A stretch of 47,385 bases of DNA, taken from NCBI RefSeq assembly GCF_002043095.1, contig NZ_MVOC01000019.1:1-47385 (forward strand), in the 5' to 3' direction. Under the pieces are notes generated by a model, which worked only from the letters and a program-made list of their open reading frames with translations, was not told the origin of the DNA and ran no database searches. This DNA is from Mycobacterium sp. AT1. Its GTDB lineage: Bacteria > Actinomycetota > Actinomycetes > Mycobacteriales > Mycobacteriaceae. Shown one piece after another: positions 18,378 to 26,554 of the stretch. The translations under genes were made by a program, and so were the position numbers. Positions within the stretch are counted from its first letter, which is position 1, and every line of letters begins with the position of its first letter.

Positions 18378-19730
18378 ATGACGTTGGAGCTCTCCGAGTT
18401 GAAGAAGATGGTCGCCGACGGTGACGTCGACACCGTCATCGTCGCGTTCACCGACATGCAGGGGCGGTTGACCGGCAAACGGATCTCGGCACGCCTGTTC
18501 GTCGACGACGTCATCGCTCACGGCGCAGAGTGTTGCAACTACCTGCTGGCCGTCGACGTCGACATGAACACCGTCGACGGGTACAAGATGTCGAGCTGGG
18601 AAGCCGGCTACGGCGACATGGTGATGACACCGGACTTCTCCACGTTGCGGCGAATTCCCTGGCTGCCCGCCACCGCGCTGGTGATGGCCGACCTCGGCTG
18701 GCACGACGGCTCCCCGGTGGGTCCGTCGCCGCGCGGAATCCTGCGGACGCAGCTCGACCGGCTCGCCAAGCGGGGGATGACCGCGGTCGCGGCCACCGAG
18801 CTCGAATTCATGGTGTTCGACGACTCCTACCGCGAGGCCTGGGCCAAGGGGTACACCGGGCTGACCGCCGCCACCGACTACAACATCGACTACGCGATGT
18901 TGGCGTCCACGCGGATGGAGCCGTTGCTCCGCGACATCCGCAACGGCATGGAGGGCGCGGGACTCTACTGCGAGGGCGTCAAGGGCGAGTGCAACCTTGG
19001 CCAGCAGGAGATCGGCTTCCGGTACGACGACGCGCTGGTCACCTGCGACAACCACACGATCTACAAGAACGGCGCCAAGGAAATCGCCGATCAGCACGGC
19101 AAGAGCCTGACCTTCATGGCGAAGTTCGACGAGCGGGAGGGCAACAGCTGCCACATCCACCTGTCGTTCCGCGGTGAGGACGGTTCGGCCGTCTTCGCCG
19201 ACGACGACGACCCGCTCGGGATGTCGCCGATGTTCCGCAGCTTCGTCGCCGGCCAACTCGCCACGCTGCGCGAAATGACGCTCTTCTATGCGCCGAACGT
19301 CAACTCCTACAAGCGCTTCGTCGACGGCAGCTTCGCCCCGACCGCCGTCGCGTGGGGCATGGACAACCGCACCTGCGCATTGCGGGTGGTCGGCCACGGC
19401 CACGGCATGCGGATGGAGTGCCGCGCGCCGGGCGGCGACGTCAACCAGTACCTCGCCGTCTCCGCGCTGATCGCCGGCGGCCTGCACGGCATCGACCAGC
19501 AGCTAGAGTTGCCCGAGGCGTGCGCAGGCAACGCGTATACCAGTGGCGCCGAACGGCTTCCGACCACGCTCGCCGAGGCGGCCGAGCTGTTCGAGTCGTC
19601 AACGGTGGCGCGCGAGGCGTTCGGCGACGACGTCGTCGAGCACTACCTGAACAACGCCCGCGTCGAGCTGAAGGCGTTCAATTCGGCGGTGACCGACTGG
19701 GAGAGGCGCCGTGGCTTCGAGCGCCTCTAG
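18378..19730 (+). CDS. glnA4: Glutamine synthetase-like gamma-glutamyl-amine ligase, GlnA4 type
   Basis: The 450-residue member of the glutamine synthetase superfamily has a beta-grasp N-terminus (VAFTDMQGRLTGKRI) and the ATP/metal barrel (ATELEFMVF, GECNLGQQEIGFRY, GNSCHIHLSF, NSYKRFVDGSFAPT). GlnA4 proteins are not true glutamine synthetases; in Streptomyces coelicolor GlnA4 ligates glutamate to ethanolamine. The ATG at 18378 with a purine-rich GAGAGGCAGGG upstream is preferred over a start 20 codons earlier that lacks family similarity. The end overlaps the next gene by 20 bases. It is followed by hydrolase, aldehyde dehydrogenase and SDR genes, the order seen in M. tuberculosis (Rv2860c to Rv2857c). 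Confidence 0.9.
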   Translation: MTLELSELKKMVADGDVDTVIVAFTDMQGRLTGKRISARLFVDDVIAHGAECCNYLLAVDVDMNTVDGYKMSSWEAGYGDMVMTPDFSTLRRIPWLPATALVMADLGWHDGSPVGPSPRGILRTQLDRLAKRGMTAVAATELEFMVFDDSYREAWAKGYTGLTAATDYNIDYAMLASTRMEPLLRDIRNGMEGAGLYCEGVKGECNLGQQEIGFRYDDALVTCDNHTIYKNGAKEIADQHGKSLTFMAKFDEREGNSCHIHLSFRGEDGSAVFADDDDPLGMSPMFRSFVAGQLATLREMTLFYAPNVNSYKRFVDGSFAPTAVAWGMDNRTCALRVVGHGHGMRMECRAPGGDVNQYLAVSALIAGGLHGIDQQLELPEACAGNAYTSGAERLPTTLAEAAELFESSTVAREAFGDDVVEHYLNNARVELKAFNSAVTDWERRRGFERL

Positions 19731-20472
19731 GCCGGCAATCGGGCTGACCACGTACTTGCAGCAGGCCCAGACGGGGGTCTGGGACGTGCGCGCGGCGTTC
19801 CTGCCCGCCGTCTACGTCGAGGGCGTCACCTCCGCGGGCGGCATCGCGATGTTGCTTCCGCCGCAGCCGGTCGACGACGACGTCGTCGACCGCGTGTTGG
19901 ACGGTCTGGACGGTCTGGTGATCACCGGCGGCCGCGACGTCGACCCGGCGAGATACGGGCAGGCTCCGCACGCGAGCACCGACGAGCCGGCGCTGGACCG
20001 CGACGCGTGGGAATTCGCCTTGGTGCGAGGGGCTTTGGCGCGCGACCTGCCCGTTTTGGGTATCTGCCGAGGTGCGCAGGTCCTCAACGTGGCGCTCGGC
20101 GGCACCCTGCATCAGCACCTTCCCGAGGTGGTCGGGCACTACCAGCATCAGCTGGGCAACGCCGTGTTCAGCACCTCGAAGATCGAGACCGTGCCGGGGA
20201 CCCGGCTCGCCGCCCTGATCGGCACGACCACCGACGCTCAGTGCTACCACCATCAGGCCATCGCCGAGCTCGGCAGGGGGCTGATGGCGAGTGCCTGGGA
20301 TCCTGACGGCGTGATCGAGGCGGTCGAAAGGCACGGCGACGCGTTCGTCGTGGCCGTTCAGTGGCACCCGGAGGAGCGGCTCGACGACCTGCGACTCTTC
20401 GCAGGCGTCGTCGAGGCGGCCGCGGAGTACGCATCGGAGAAGCACTCAACGTTCGAGAGGAATAACGCGTGA
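19711..20472 (+). CDS. Gamma-glutamyl-amine hydrolase (peptidase C26, class I GATase fold)
   Basis: The 253-residue cytosolic hydrolase belongs to the PuuD-like family that cleaves gamma-glutamyl amides. The catalytic nucleophile is Cys119 in GICRGAQVLNVALGG, and the His219/Glu221 pair lies in QWHPEE. The N-terminal GLTTYLQQAQ and the ITGGRDVDPARYG segment are typical of the family. The GTG at 19711 overlaps the end of glnA4 by 20 bases. The stop overlaps the aldehyde dehydrogenase start by 4 bases (GTGA), which shows tight operon coupling. In the proposed pathway it releases glutamate from the oxidised gamma-glutamyl product. Confidence 0.92.
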   Translation: MASSASRPAIGLTTYLQQAQTGVWDVRAAFLPAVYVEGVTSAGGIAMLLPPQPVDDDVVDRVLDGLDGLVITGGRDVDPARYGQAPHASTDEPALDRDAWEFALVRGALARDLPVLGICRGAQVLNVALGGTLHQHLPEVVGHYQHQLGNAVFSTSKIETVPGTRLAALIGTTTDAQCYHHQAIAELGRGLMASAWDPDGVIEAVERHGDAFVVAVQWHPEERLDDLRLFAGVVEAAAEYASEKHSTFERNNA

Positions 20473-21833
20473 GCACGTCCACACTGATCAACCCGGCGAC
20501 GGAGGAGGTGCTGCGCACCGTCGAGCTGCTCGACGTTCCTGCCGTCGACGACGCGGTGGCGCGCGCCAAGTCCGCCCAGAAGACGTGGGCCAAGCTGGCG
20601 CCTGCCGAGCGAGCCGCTGCGCTGCGGTCGTTCGCCGCGCAGGTCGACGCCCACATTGGGGAATTGGCCGAGTTGGAAGTGGCGAACTCCGGGCACGTGA
20701 TCGGCAACGCCGAATGGGAGGCCGGCCACGTCCGCGACGTGCTGCAGTTCTACTCGGCCAGCCCGGAACGCATGTCCGGCAAGCAGATTCCCGTCGCCGG
20801 CGGTCTCGACGTCACGTTCAACGAGCCCCTCGGCGTCGTCGCGGTCATCTCGCCGTGGAACTTCCCGATGACGATCGCGTCGTGGGGATTCGTGCCCGCC
20901 CTCGCCGCGGGCAACGCCGTCCTGGTCAAGCCCGCCGAGATCACCCCGCTGACCACGATGCGGCTGGCGGAGCTCGGTCTCGAGGCGGGCCTTCCCGACG
21001 GACTCTTCCAGGTGCTGCCCGGCAAGGGATCGGTCGTGGGGGAGCGGTTCATCTCTCATCCCGACGTCCGCAAGATCGTCTTCACCGGCTCCACCGAGGT
21101 GGGCGTGAAGGTGATGGCGGGTGCGGCCCAACAGGTCAAGCGGGTGACGCTGGAACTGGGCGGCAAGAGCGCCAACATCGTCTTCGACGACTGCGATCTG
21201 GAGAAGGCCGCCGCCACCGCGCCGTACGGCGTGTTCGACAACGCCGGCCAGGACTGCTGCGCGCGCAGTCGAATCCTGGTGCAGCGCAACGTCTACGACC
21301 GGTTCATGGAGCTTCTCGAACCCGCGGTCAAGGGTGTCGTCGTCGGTGATCCGACGTCACGGGACAGTGAGATGGGGCCGCTGGTGTCGCGGCCGCACTT
21401 CGACACCGTGTCGTCGTACGTCCCCGACGGCGCGCCCATCGCGTTCCAGGGGTCGGCCCCGACGGGTCCCGGATACTGGTTCCCGCCAACGGTTCTCACC
21501 CCCCAGCGCTCCGACCGCACGGTGACCGAGGAGATCTTCGGACCCGTCGTCACCGTCCTGCCGTTCACCGACGAGGCCGACGCGATCGAACTCGCCAACG
21601 ACAGCCCCTACGGCCTGTCCGGCTCGATCTGGACCGACAACCTGTCGCGGGCGATGCGGGTATCGCGTGGGGTGGAGTCCGGCAACCTGTCGGTGAACTC
21701 GCACTCGTCGGTCCGCTACAACACACCGTTCGGCGGCTTCAAGCAGTCGGGACTCGGGCGCGAGCTCGGTCCCGACGCGCCGCTGCACTTCACCGAAACC
21801 AAGAACGTCTTCTTTGCGATTGGAGAGCTCTAG
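20469..21833 (+). CDS. NAD(P)-dependent aldehyde dehydrogenase
   Basis: The 454-residue aldehyde dehydrogenase oxidises an aldehyde to its acid. The general base Glu229 is in LELGGKSANIV and the catalytic cysteine is Cys263 in GQDCCARS. The cofactor region ISPWNFPMTI and FTGSTEVG are present, and the C-terminal FGGFKQSGLGRE is typical. The length is slightly short compared with the usual 480-500 residues, mainly at the N-terminus, as in the Rv2858c (aldC) family. It lies between a gamma-glutamyl hydrolase and an SDR, so the probable substrate is a gamma-glutamyl-amino aldehyde. The next start codon follows the stop with no gap. Confidence 0.92.
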   Translation: MSTSTLINPATEEVLRTVELLDVPAVDDAVARAKSAQKTWAKLAPAERAAALRSFAAQVDAHIGELAELEVANSGHVIGNAEWEAGHVRDVLQFYSASPERMSGKQIPVAGGLDVTFNEPLGVVAVISPWNFPMTIASWGFVPALAAGNAVLVKPAEITPLTTMRLAELGLEAGLPDGLFQVLPGKGSVVGERFISHPDVRKIVFTGSTEVGVKVMAGAAQQVKRVTLELGGKSANIVFDDCDLEKAAATAPYGVFDNAGQDCCARSRILVQRNVYDRFMELLEPAVKGVVVGDPTSRDSEMGPLVSRPHFDTVSSYVPDGAPIAFQGSAPTGPGYWFPPTVLTPQRSDRTVTEEIFGPVVTVLPFTDEADAIELANDSPYGLSGSIWTDNLSRAMRVSRGVESGNLSVNSHSSVRYNTPFGGFKQSGLGRELGPDAPLHFTETKNVFFAIGEL

Positions 21834-22607
21834 ATGGATTTGACCCAGCGGCTGGCGGGAAAGGTTGCCGTCATCACCGGCGGCGCCAGCGGTATCGGTC
21901 TCGCGACGGCCAAGCGGATGCGGGCCGAGGGCGCGACGATCGTGATCGGAGACATCGACCCCAACACCGGCAAGAGTGTCGCCGCGGACCTCAACGGGAC
22001 CTTCGTCCAGGTCGACGTGTCCGACCAGGCGGCCGTCGACAACCTGTTCGACACCGCCGCCGAGACCCACGGCTCGGTCGACATCGCGTTCAACAACGCG
22101 GGCATCAGCCCGCCGGAGGACGACCTGATCGAGGTCACCGGCATCGACGCCTGGGACCGCGTTCAGGACATCAACCTCAAGTCGGTGTTCTTCTGCTGCA
22201 AGGCCGCGCTGCGGCACATGGTTCCCGCGCAGAAGGGGTCGATCGTCAACACGGCGTCGTTCGTCGCGGTCAACGGATCGGCGACCTCGCAGATCTCCTA
22301 CACCGCGTCCAAGGGCGGCGTGCTCGCGATGTCGAGGGAGCTTGGAATCCAGTACGCGCGGCAGGGCATTCGGGTCAACGCGTTGTGCCCCGGCCCGGTG
22401 AACACCCCTCTGCTGCAGGAACTCTTCGCCAAGGACCCGGAGCGCGCCGCGCGCCGGCTGATCCACGTGCCGATGGGCCGCTTCGCCGAGCCCGACGAAC
22501 TGGCCGCCGCCGTCACGTTCCTGGCTAGTGACGACGCATCGTTCATCACGGGGTCGACGTTCCTGGTCGACGGCGGCATCACCGGCCACTACGTCACGCC
22601 GCTGTAG
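21834..22607 (+). CDS. Short-chain dehydrogenase/reductase of the amine operon
   Basis: The 257-residue classical SDR has the Rossmann motif TGGASGIG, the NNAG motif and the catalytic YTASKGG (Tyr-x3-Lys). A C-terminal GSTFLVDGGITGHYV block is typical of the FabG-like subgroup. Its ATG directly abuts the aldehyde dehydrogenase stop. SDRs of this type oxidise alcohols to carbonyls or the reverse. In this operon it could oxidise the alcohol of a gamma-glutamyl amino-alcohol to the aldehyde used by the preceding enzyme. It corresponds to Rv2857c. The substrate is inferred from context only. Confidence 0.9.
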   Translation: MDLTQRLAGKVAVITGGASGIGLATAKRMRAEGATIVIGDIDPNTGKSVAADLNGTFVQVDVSDQAAVDNLFDTAAETHGSVDIAFNNAGISPPEDDLIEVTGIDAWDRVQDINLKSVFFCCKAALRHMVPAQKGSIVNTASFVAVNGSATSQISYTASKGGVLAMSRELGIQYARQGIRVNALCPGPVNTPLLQELFAKDPERAARRLIHVPMGRFAEPDELAAAVTFLASDDASFITGSTFLVDGGITGHYVTPL

Positions 22608-22612
22608 CCGAC

Positions 22613-23344
22613 ATGACTGCCCACCCCACACCGGATCCGCAGCCCGCCAGCGAAGCGTTGCTGCGTCCGGTCCGGCTGGGCAACGCCTTCGAGGACACCG
22701 TTGGCCGCTTGCTCGAAACCATCCGACTCGGGTTGTTGGAGCCGGGTGAGTCCCTGCCGCCAGAACGCGAACTCGCCGCGCGGCTGGGGGTGAGTCGCGA
22801 CACCGTGCGCGACGCCATCAGGTCGTTGTCCGACGCCGGGTATCTGGTGTCGCGACGAGGCCGGTACGGCGGAACCTTCCTGGCCGACGACCTACCCGCG
22901 CCCAGCGCGGACGGGGTTCGGTTCAGTCGTGCGGACATCGACGACACCTTGCGGCTGCGCGAGGTGCTCGAAGTGGGGGCGGCCCGGATGGCGGCGGGTC
23001 GGACGTTGGCCGCCACCGACCGCGAAACCCTCTGGGCCAGGCTGGCCGACGTCCGGGGTGCCGCGTTGGAGGACTACCGGCGGCTGGATTCCCGGTTGCA
23101 TCTCGCGATCGCCGAGGCGGCAGGGGCGCCGTCGCTGGTACCCCTCGTCGCCGACAACCGGATGCGGCTCAACGAACTCCTTGACCACATCCCGTTGCTC
23201 GCGCGCAACATCGTGCACTCCGACGAGCAGCACGAGGCGATCGTGATGGCGATCCTGGCCGGGGACGTCGACGGCGCTGCGGAGACCATGACGGCACACG
23301 TGTGGGGATCGGCGGCGCTGTTGCACGGGTTCCTGGACAGCTAG
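22613..23344 (+). CDS. FadR-type GntR transcriptional regulator (FCD domain)
   Basis: The 243-residue regulator has an N-terminal winged helix-turn-helix (PPERELAARLGVSRDTVRDA, then SDAGYLVSRRGRYGGTF). An all-helical FCD ligand-binding domain follows (LRLREVLEVGAARMAA, RLDSRLHLAIAEAAG, EQHEAIVMAILAGD). The FCD metal/ligand His and Asp residues are apparently retained. It starts 5 bases after the SDR stop, so it is the last gene of the amine operon and probably its regulator, sensing the substrate or an intermediate. The likely operator is in the glnA4/permease divergent gap, although no clear site is visible there. Confidence 0.9.
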   Translation: MTAHPTPDPQPASEALLRPVRLGNAFEDTVGRLLETIRLGLLEPGESLPPERELAARLGVSRDTVRDAIRSLSDAGYLVSRRGRYGGTFLADDLPAPSADGVRFSRADIDDTLRLREVLEVGAARMAAGRTLAATDRETLWARLADVRGAALEDYRRLDSRLHLAIAEAAGAPSLVPLVADNRMRLNELLDHIPLLARNIVHSDEQHEAIVMAILAGDVDGAAETMTAHVWGSAALLHGFLDS

Positions 23345-23364
23345 TGGTCGGCCTGTCGGTCGAC

Positions 23365-23370
23365 TAAGTT
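23365..23370 (+). promoter_or_regulatory. -10 box (TAAGTT) placed for leaderless arsR-family gene
   Basis: TAAGTT is followed by 6 bases and the ATG at 23377. There is no ribosome-binding site. This separates the regulator gene from the upstream amine operon. Confidence 0.5.
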
Positions 23371-23376
23371 GCAGAC

Positions 23377-23703
23377 ATGGAAGCTGGCGGCGAGGCGATG
23401 GTGCGACGTGCGTCGTCGGCGCTGTCCGACGTCGACATCAGCGGCTGGAACTTGCGATTCGACCTGCTGTCCGATCCCAATCGGCTGGAGATCCTGCTCA
23501 GCCTGCATCGTGCGCCCGGTATTTGCGTGAGTGACCTGGCCGCCGTGGTTGGCCGGTCGGAGAATTCCGTCTCTCAGGCACTGCGGGTGCTTCGCCAGCA
23601 GGGGTGGGTGAGCAGTACCCGGGTCGGGCGGTCGGTGGCCTACCGGCTCGACGACGAGATCGTCCACGATCTGTTGCACTGGATCGGCGCCGCGCACGGT
23701 TGA
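23377..23703 (+). CDS. ArsR-family winged-helix regulator, probable nickel/cobalt sensor
   Basis: The 108-residue protein is a compact ArsR/SmtB-type dimeric repressor. It has FDLLSDPNRLEILLSL, the recognition helix region VGRSENSVSQALRVLRQQG and the wing RVGRSVAYRL. The last helix, DDEIVHDLLHWIGAAH, carries Asp and three His residues at positions that form the interfacial alpha-5 metal site in nickel/cobalt sensors such as NmtR and KmtR. It lies 80 bases upstream of nicT on the same strand, so control of nickel uptake is likely. The metal identity is an inference; no Cys-based alpha-3 site is apparent. Confidence 0.82.
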   Translation: MEAGGEAMVRRASSALSDVDISGWNLRFDLLSDPNRLEILLSLHRAPGICVSDLAAVVGRSENSVSQALRVLRQQGWVSSTRVGRSVAYRLDDEIVHDLLHWIGAAHG

Positions 23704-23737
23704 CCTGCCCATCCAGGTAGTCCGTCGGCCTGAACAT

Positions 23738-23745
23738 CTGTACAG
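23738..23745. promoter_or_regulatory. Palindrome CTGTACAG upstream of the nicT promoter, candidate operator
   Basis: A perfect 8-base palindrome lies directly upstream of the putative nicT -35 (TAGACA at 23747-23752). It is a reasonable location for the ArsR-family repressor encoded just before it. The flanks add only weak dyad symmetry. Confidence 0.3.
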
Positions 23746-23746
23746 C

Positions 23747-23776
23747 TAGACAGGCGTGCGGACATCCCCATAAGCT
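23747..23776 (+). promoter_or_regulatory. nicT promoter (TAGACA, 18 bases, TAAGCT)
   Basis: The -35-like TAGACA matches TTGACA at 5 of 6 bases and is 18 bases before TAAGCT. The start codon GTG at 23784 follows the -10 box by 7 bases, so the transcript is probably leaderless. Confidence 0.5.
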
Positions 23777-23783
23777 CGACCGT

Positions 23784-24896
23784 GTGATCCTCGATACGTC
23801 GTCGGAGTCCCCGCTCAGCCCGACCGTGGTGGGCAAGTTGAATCGTTCCGACTGGTTGTCCATCGCCGGTATGAGTGCCGTCGTCGTCTTCCTCCACGTC
23901 TTCGGTTGGGGCGTGCTGGTCTTCGGCGTCGCCCCGCAGCACATCACCTTGGGCTCCACCGGCGTGTTCGGCGTTGGCTTGGGCCTGACCGCCTATCTGC
24001 TCGGAGTGCGGCACGCCTTCGACGCCGATCACATCGCGGTCATCGACAACACCACCCGCAAGCTGGTTGGCGAGGGCAAGCGATCGCTGTCCACCGGGTT
24101 CTGGTTCTCGCTGGGGCACTCGAGTGTGGTGTTCGGGCTGGCGTTCCTGTTGGCTCTCGGCGTCAAGGCGCTGATCGGGCCGGTCCAGGACGAGAACTCG
24201 TCGATGCTGCAAACGCTCGGCATGATCGGCTCACTGGTGGCAGGCACGTTCCTCATCCTGATCGGGCTCACCAACCTGTTCGCCGTGGTCGGCATCGCGA
24301 AGGTGTTCCGCGAGATGCGGACCGGTGAGTTCGACGAGGCCGAACTGGAACGCCAACTCAACAGTCGCGGGTTCCTCGCCCGGCTGCTCGGGCGCGTGAT
24401 GCGACGGGTCAGCAAGCCGTGGCACCTGTACCCGGTGGGGCTGCTCATGGGACTCGGCTTCGACACCGCGACGCAGGTGGCCTTGCTGGTGCTCGCCGCG
24501 GGTACCGCGGCCTTCACTCTGCCCTGGTACGCGATCCTGGTGCTACCGGTGCTGTTCGCGGCGGGCATGAGCCTGTTCGACGCCGCCGACGGTGTCTTCA
24601 TGGCTCGGGCCTATGGCTGGGCGTTCCTCAAGCCGATCCGCAAGGTGTACTACAACCTGACCATCACGCTGCTGTCGGTGTTCGTCGCCCTGGTGATCGG
24701 CGGCATCGTGCTGATCGGCCTGCTGGTCGACCGGCTCGGCATCGATTCGGGGCCGCTGGCGTTCATCGGCTCGGCGGACCTGGAGTTCGTCGGCTTCACG
24801 ATCGTGGGGCTGTTCGTACTGGTGTGGGTGATCGCCCTCGCGGTGTGGCGTTTCGGGCGCATCGAAGAACGCTGGGAGCCTCAGGCGAAGGGATAG
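23784..24896 (+). CDS. nicT: Nickel/cobalt permease NicT (NiCoT family)
   Basis: The 370-residue integral membrane protein with about eight hydrophobic segments carries the NiCoT signature RHAFDADHIAVIDNTTRK in an early helix; its HX4DH core binds the metal. Further family motifs are FSLGHSSVVF and LGFDTATQV. It imports Ni2+ and possibly Co2+ with high affinity, for enzymes such as urease or hydrogenase and possibly for cobalamin. The GTG at 23784 is chosen because the -10 box is 7 bases upstream. The 3' end overlaps the convergent phosphodiesterase gene by 16 bases. It corresponds to Rv2856. Confidence 0.95.
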   Translation: MILDTSSESPLSPTVVGKLNRSDWLSIAGMSAVVVFLHVFGWGVLVFGVAPQHITLGSTGVFGVGLGLTAYLLGVRHAFDADHIAVIDNTTRKLVGEGKRSLSTGFWFSLGHSSVVFGLAFLLALGVKALIGPVQDENSSMLQTLGMIGSLVAGTFLILIGLTNLFAVVGIAKVFREMRTGEFDEAELERQLNSRGFLARLLGRVMRRVSKPWHLYPVGLLMGLGFDTATQVALLVLAAGTAAFTLPWYAILVLPVLFAAGMSLFDAADGVFMARAYGWAFLKPIRKVYYNLTITLLSVFVALVIGGIVLIGLLVDRLGIDSGPLAFIGSADLEFVGFTIVGLFVLVWVIALAVWRFGRIEERWEPQAKG

Positions 24897-25675
24897 GGGC
24901 CCGCGAAGTCACCGATCTGCCTGGCGTGGCTCGTCATTCCCTCTGGCTCGTCCCAGAGGTGCAGCAGGTACCCACGTGGTCCGTCGTGGCTGGATGACTC
25001 CGCCGACGCCGCGAGTTGGAGGTCGATCTCCGTTGTCGTACTTGGGCACGTGACGATCACGGTCCGCGCCCACCGTCTGACCATCGACCGGTGAACGTGT
25101 CCGCACATCACGATCTCGACGTTCGGGGCGCGCTCGACCACGGCGGCAAGCTCGGCGCCCTCGAAGTACCGGTACTCGTCGAGGTAGGGAATGCCGCTGA
25201 CGAACGGCGGGTGGTGAAGCATGATCAGCGTCGGCTTGGTGGTGTCCTGAGACAACGTGGCGGCCAGCCACTCCAGGCCGGGCTGGTCGACGTGCCCGTG
25301 GTGGTGGCCGGGCACCGTGGAGTCCAGTCCGATGATGCGCACCGGATGGTCGTCGACGCAGTAGTGCAGCGGTCCACGGCGAGGAAGGTAGTCGTGATCG
25401 GCGAAGGCGAGGCGAAAGTTCTCGCGATCGTCGTGGTTGCCGGGGATGACGAGGAACGGAATGGGAAGTGCCAGAAGGATTTCCCGGACGTTGTCGTATT
25501 CCGCGGGCTCGCCGTGGTCGACCAGATCTCCGGTGATCAGCACCAGATCCGGGCGGCGGTCCAGGGTGAGCACGTGCTCGACCGCCGCCGCGAGACCGGC
25601 GTTCGAATCCACCACCCCGTGATAGAGCTCGCCCTTGGGCCGGACGTGGGGATCCGACAGTTGCGCTATGAGCAC
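24881..25675 (-). CDS. Metallophosphoesterase, class III cyclic-nucleotide phosphodiesterase type
   Basis: The 264-residue calcineurin-like phosphoesterase has all five metal-binding blocks in order: SDPHV (DxH), GDLVDHGE, GNHDD, HHPP and CGHVH. Similarity to Rv0805/CpdA shows in RPDLVLITGDL and STVPGHHHGHVDQPGLEWL, so it probably hydrolyses cyclic AMP or related phosphodiesters. Broad activity is known for the family. The GTG at 25675 puts the first strand (LIAQLSDPH) at the N-terminus; upstream in-frame codons show no similarity. It follows the sod gene by 74 bases, separated by hairpins, and its end overlaps nicT by 16 bases. Confidence 0.88.
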   Translation of the reverse strand: MLIAQLSDPHVRPKGELYHGVVDSNAGLAAAVEHVLTLDRRPDLVLITGDLVDHGEPAEYDNVREILLALPIPFLVIPGNHDDRENFRLAFADHDYLPRRGPLHYCVDDHPVRIIGLDSTVPGHHHGHVDQPGLEWLAATLSQDTTKPTLIMLHHPPFVSGIPYLDEYRYFEGAELAAVVERAPNVEIVMCGHVHRSMVRRWARTVIVTCPSTTTEIDLQLAASAESSSHDGPRGYLLHLWDEPEGMTSHARQIGDFAGPYPFA

Positions 25676-25703
25676 GCCGCCGCCTCGACTCCGTTCATGG
25701 GAA

Positions 25704-25745
25704 CCACCTTCACACGAAAGTGGCCGGGCGGCAGCGCAACTGCCG
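25704..25745 (-). terminator. Two hairpins downstream of sodA
   Basis: Immediately after the sodA stop, CGGCAG and CTGCCG form a perfect 6-bp stem with a CGCAA loop (25729-25745). A second stem, CCACTTT with AAGGTGG on the transcribed strand (25704-25723), follows. They probably terminate the sod transcript before the phosphodiesterase gene. Confidence 0.45.
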
Positions 25746-25749
25746 TGCG

Positions 25750-26370
25750 CTAGAAGATCAGCCCCTGTGCCTTCGTGGTGGCGCCGGCGAACCGGTCCTG
25801 GACGTCGGCCCAGTTGACGACGTTCCAGAAGGCCTTGACGTAGTCGGCCTTCACGTTCTTGTACTGCAGGTAGTAGGCGTGCTCCCACATGTCGACCTGC
25901 AGCAGGGGGATGATGCCAAGCGGCACGTTGGCTTGCTGGTCGTACAGCTGGAAGGTGAGCAGTCGCCGGCCAAGCGTGTCGTAGCCGAGCACCGCCCAGC
26001 CCGAACCCTGCAGCCCGTTGGCGGCGGCGGTGAACTGGGCCCGGAACTTGTCGAACGATCCGAACTGGTCGTCGATCGCGGCGGCCAGTTCTCCGGTGGG
26101 CTTGTCACCGCCGTTGGGGGACAGGTTCTTCCACCAGATCGAGTGGTTGACGTGGCCGCCGAGGTGGAACGCCAGGTTCTTCTCGTTTCCGAAGATTGCG
26201 GCGTGGTCGTCGTTGGCGCGCGCCTCCTCGAGCTTGGCGATGGCGTCGTTGACACCCTTGACGTAGGTCGCGTGGTGCTTGCCGTGGTGAATCTCGTTGA
26301 TCTCACCGGAGATGTGCGGTTCGAGCGCTCCGTAGTCGTAACCAAGATCGGGTAGGGCGTACTCGGCCAT
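25750..26370 (-). CDS. sodA: Superoxide dismutase, Mn-type by residue 145
   Basis: The 206-residue Fe/Mn-family superoxide dismutase has metal ligands His28, His76, Asp160 and His164 ([29 protein letters not shown]). The second-sphere residue at 145 is Gln (LYDQQAN), the manganese-type residue. The iron SodA of M. tuberculosis has His there. The ATG at 26370 gives MAEYALPDL, the conserved mycobacterial N-terminus without a signal peptide; GAAGGGA lies upstream. The open frame extends six codons more without support. It removes superoxide in the cytosol, and some mycobacterial forms are exported by SecA2. Confidence 0.96.
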   Translation of the reverse strand: MAEYALPDLGYDYGALEPHISGEINEIHHGKHHATYVKGVNDAIAKLEEARANDDHAAIFGNEKNLAFHLGGHVNHSIWWKNLSPNGGDKPTGELAAAIDDQFGSFDKFRAQFTAAANGLQGSGWAVLGYDTLGRRLLTFQLYDQQANVPLGIIPLLQVDMWEHAYYLQYKNVKADYVKAFWNVVNWADVQDRFAGATTKAQGLIF

Positions 26371-26476
26371 GCAATTCCCTTCTCGCAATGCGTGTTCCGT
26401 GCACCACGAAGCCTAGGGGCGAACAGCCGTATCTGTCCAACTGTTCATGTGTTCACGTGATAACCTAGGCATGCGA

Positions 26477-26554
26477 GGTCGGGCCGTGGGTTGGCGTTGT
26501 GGAAGCATCTGAACCGACTCAACACCGAGCGGGAGTTGGCATCACGGCCCGACC
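26477..26554. repeat. Perfect 12-bp inverted repeat between sodA and mtr
   Basis: GGTCGGGCCGTG (26477-26488) and its exact complement CACGGCCCGACC (26543-26554) flank 54 bases. Neighbouring GTTGGCG (26490-26496) and CGCCAAC (26557-26563) can also pair, but not in the same structure, so two alternative folds are possible. It lies just past the mtr stop in a 195-base gap that otherwise holds only the sod promoter region. Confidence 0.5.
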
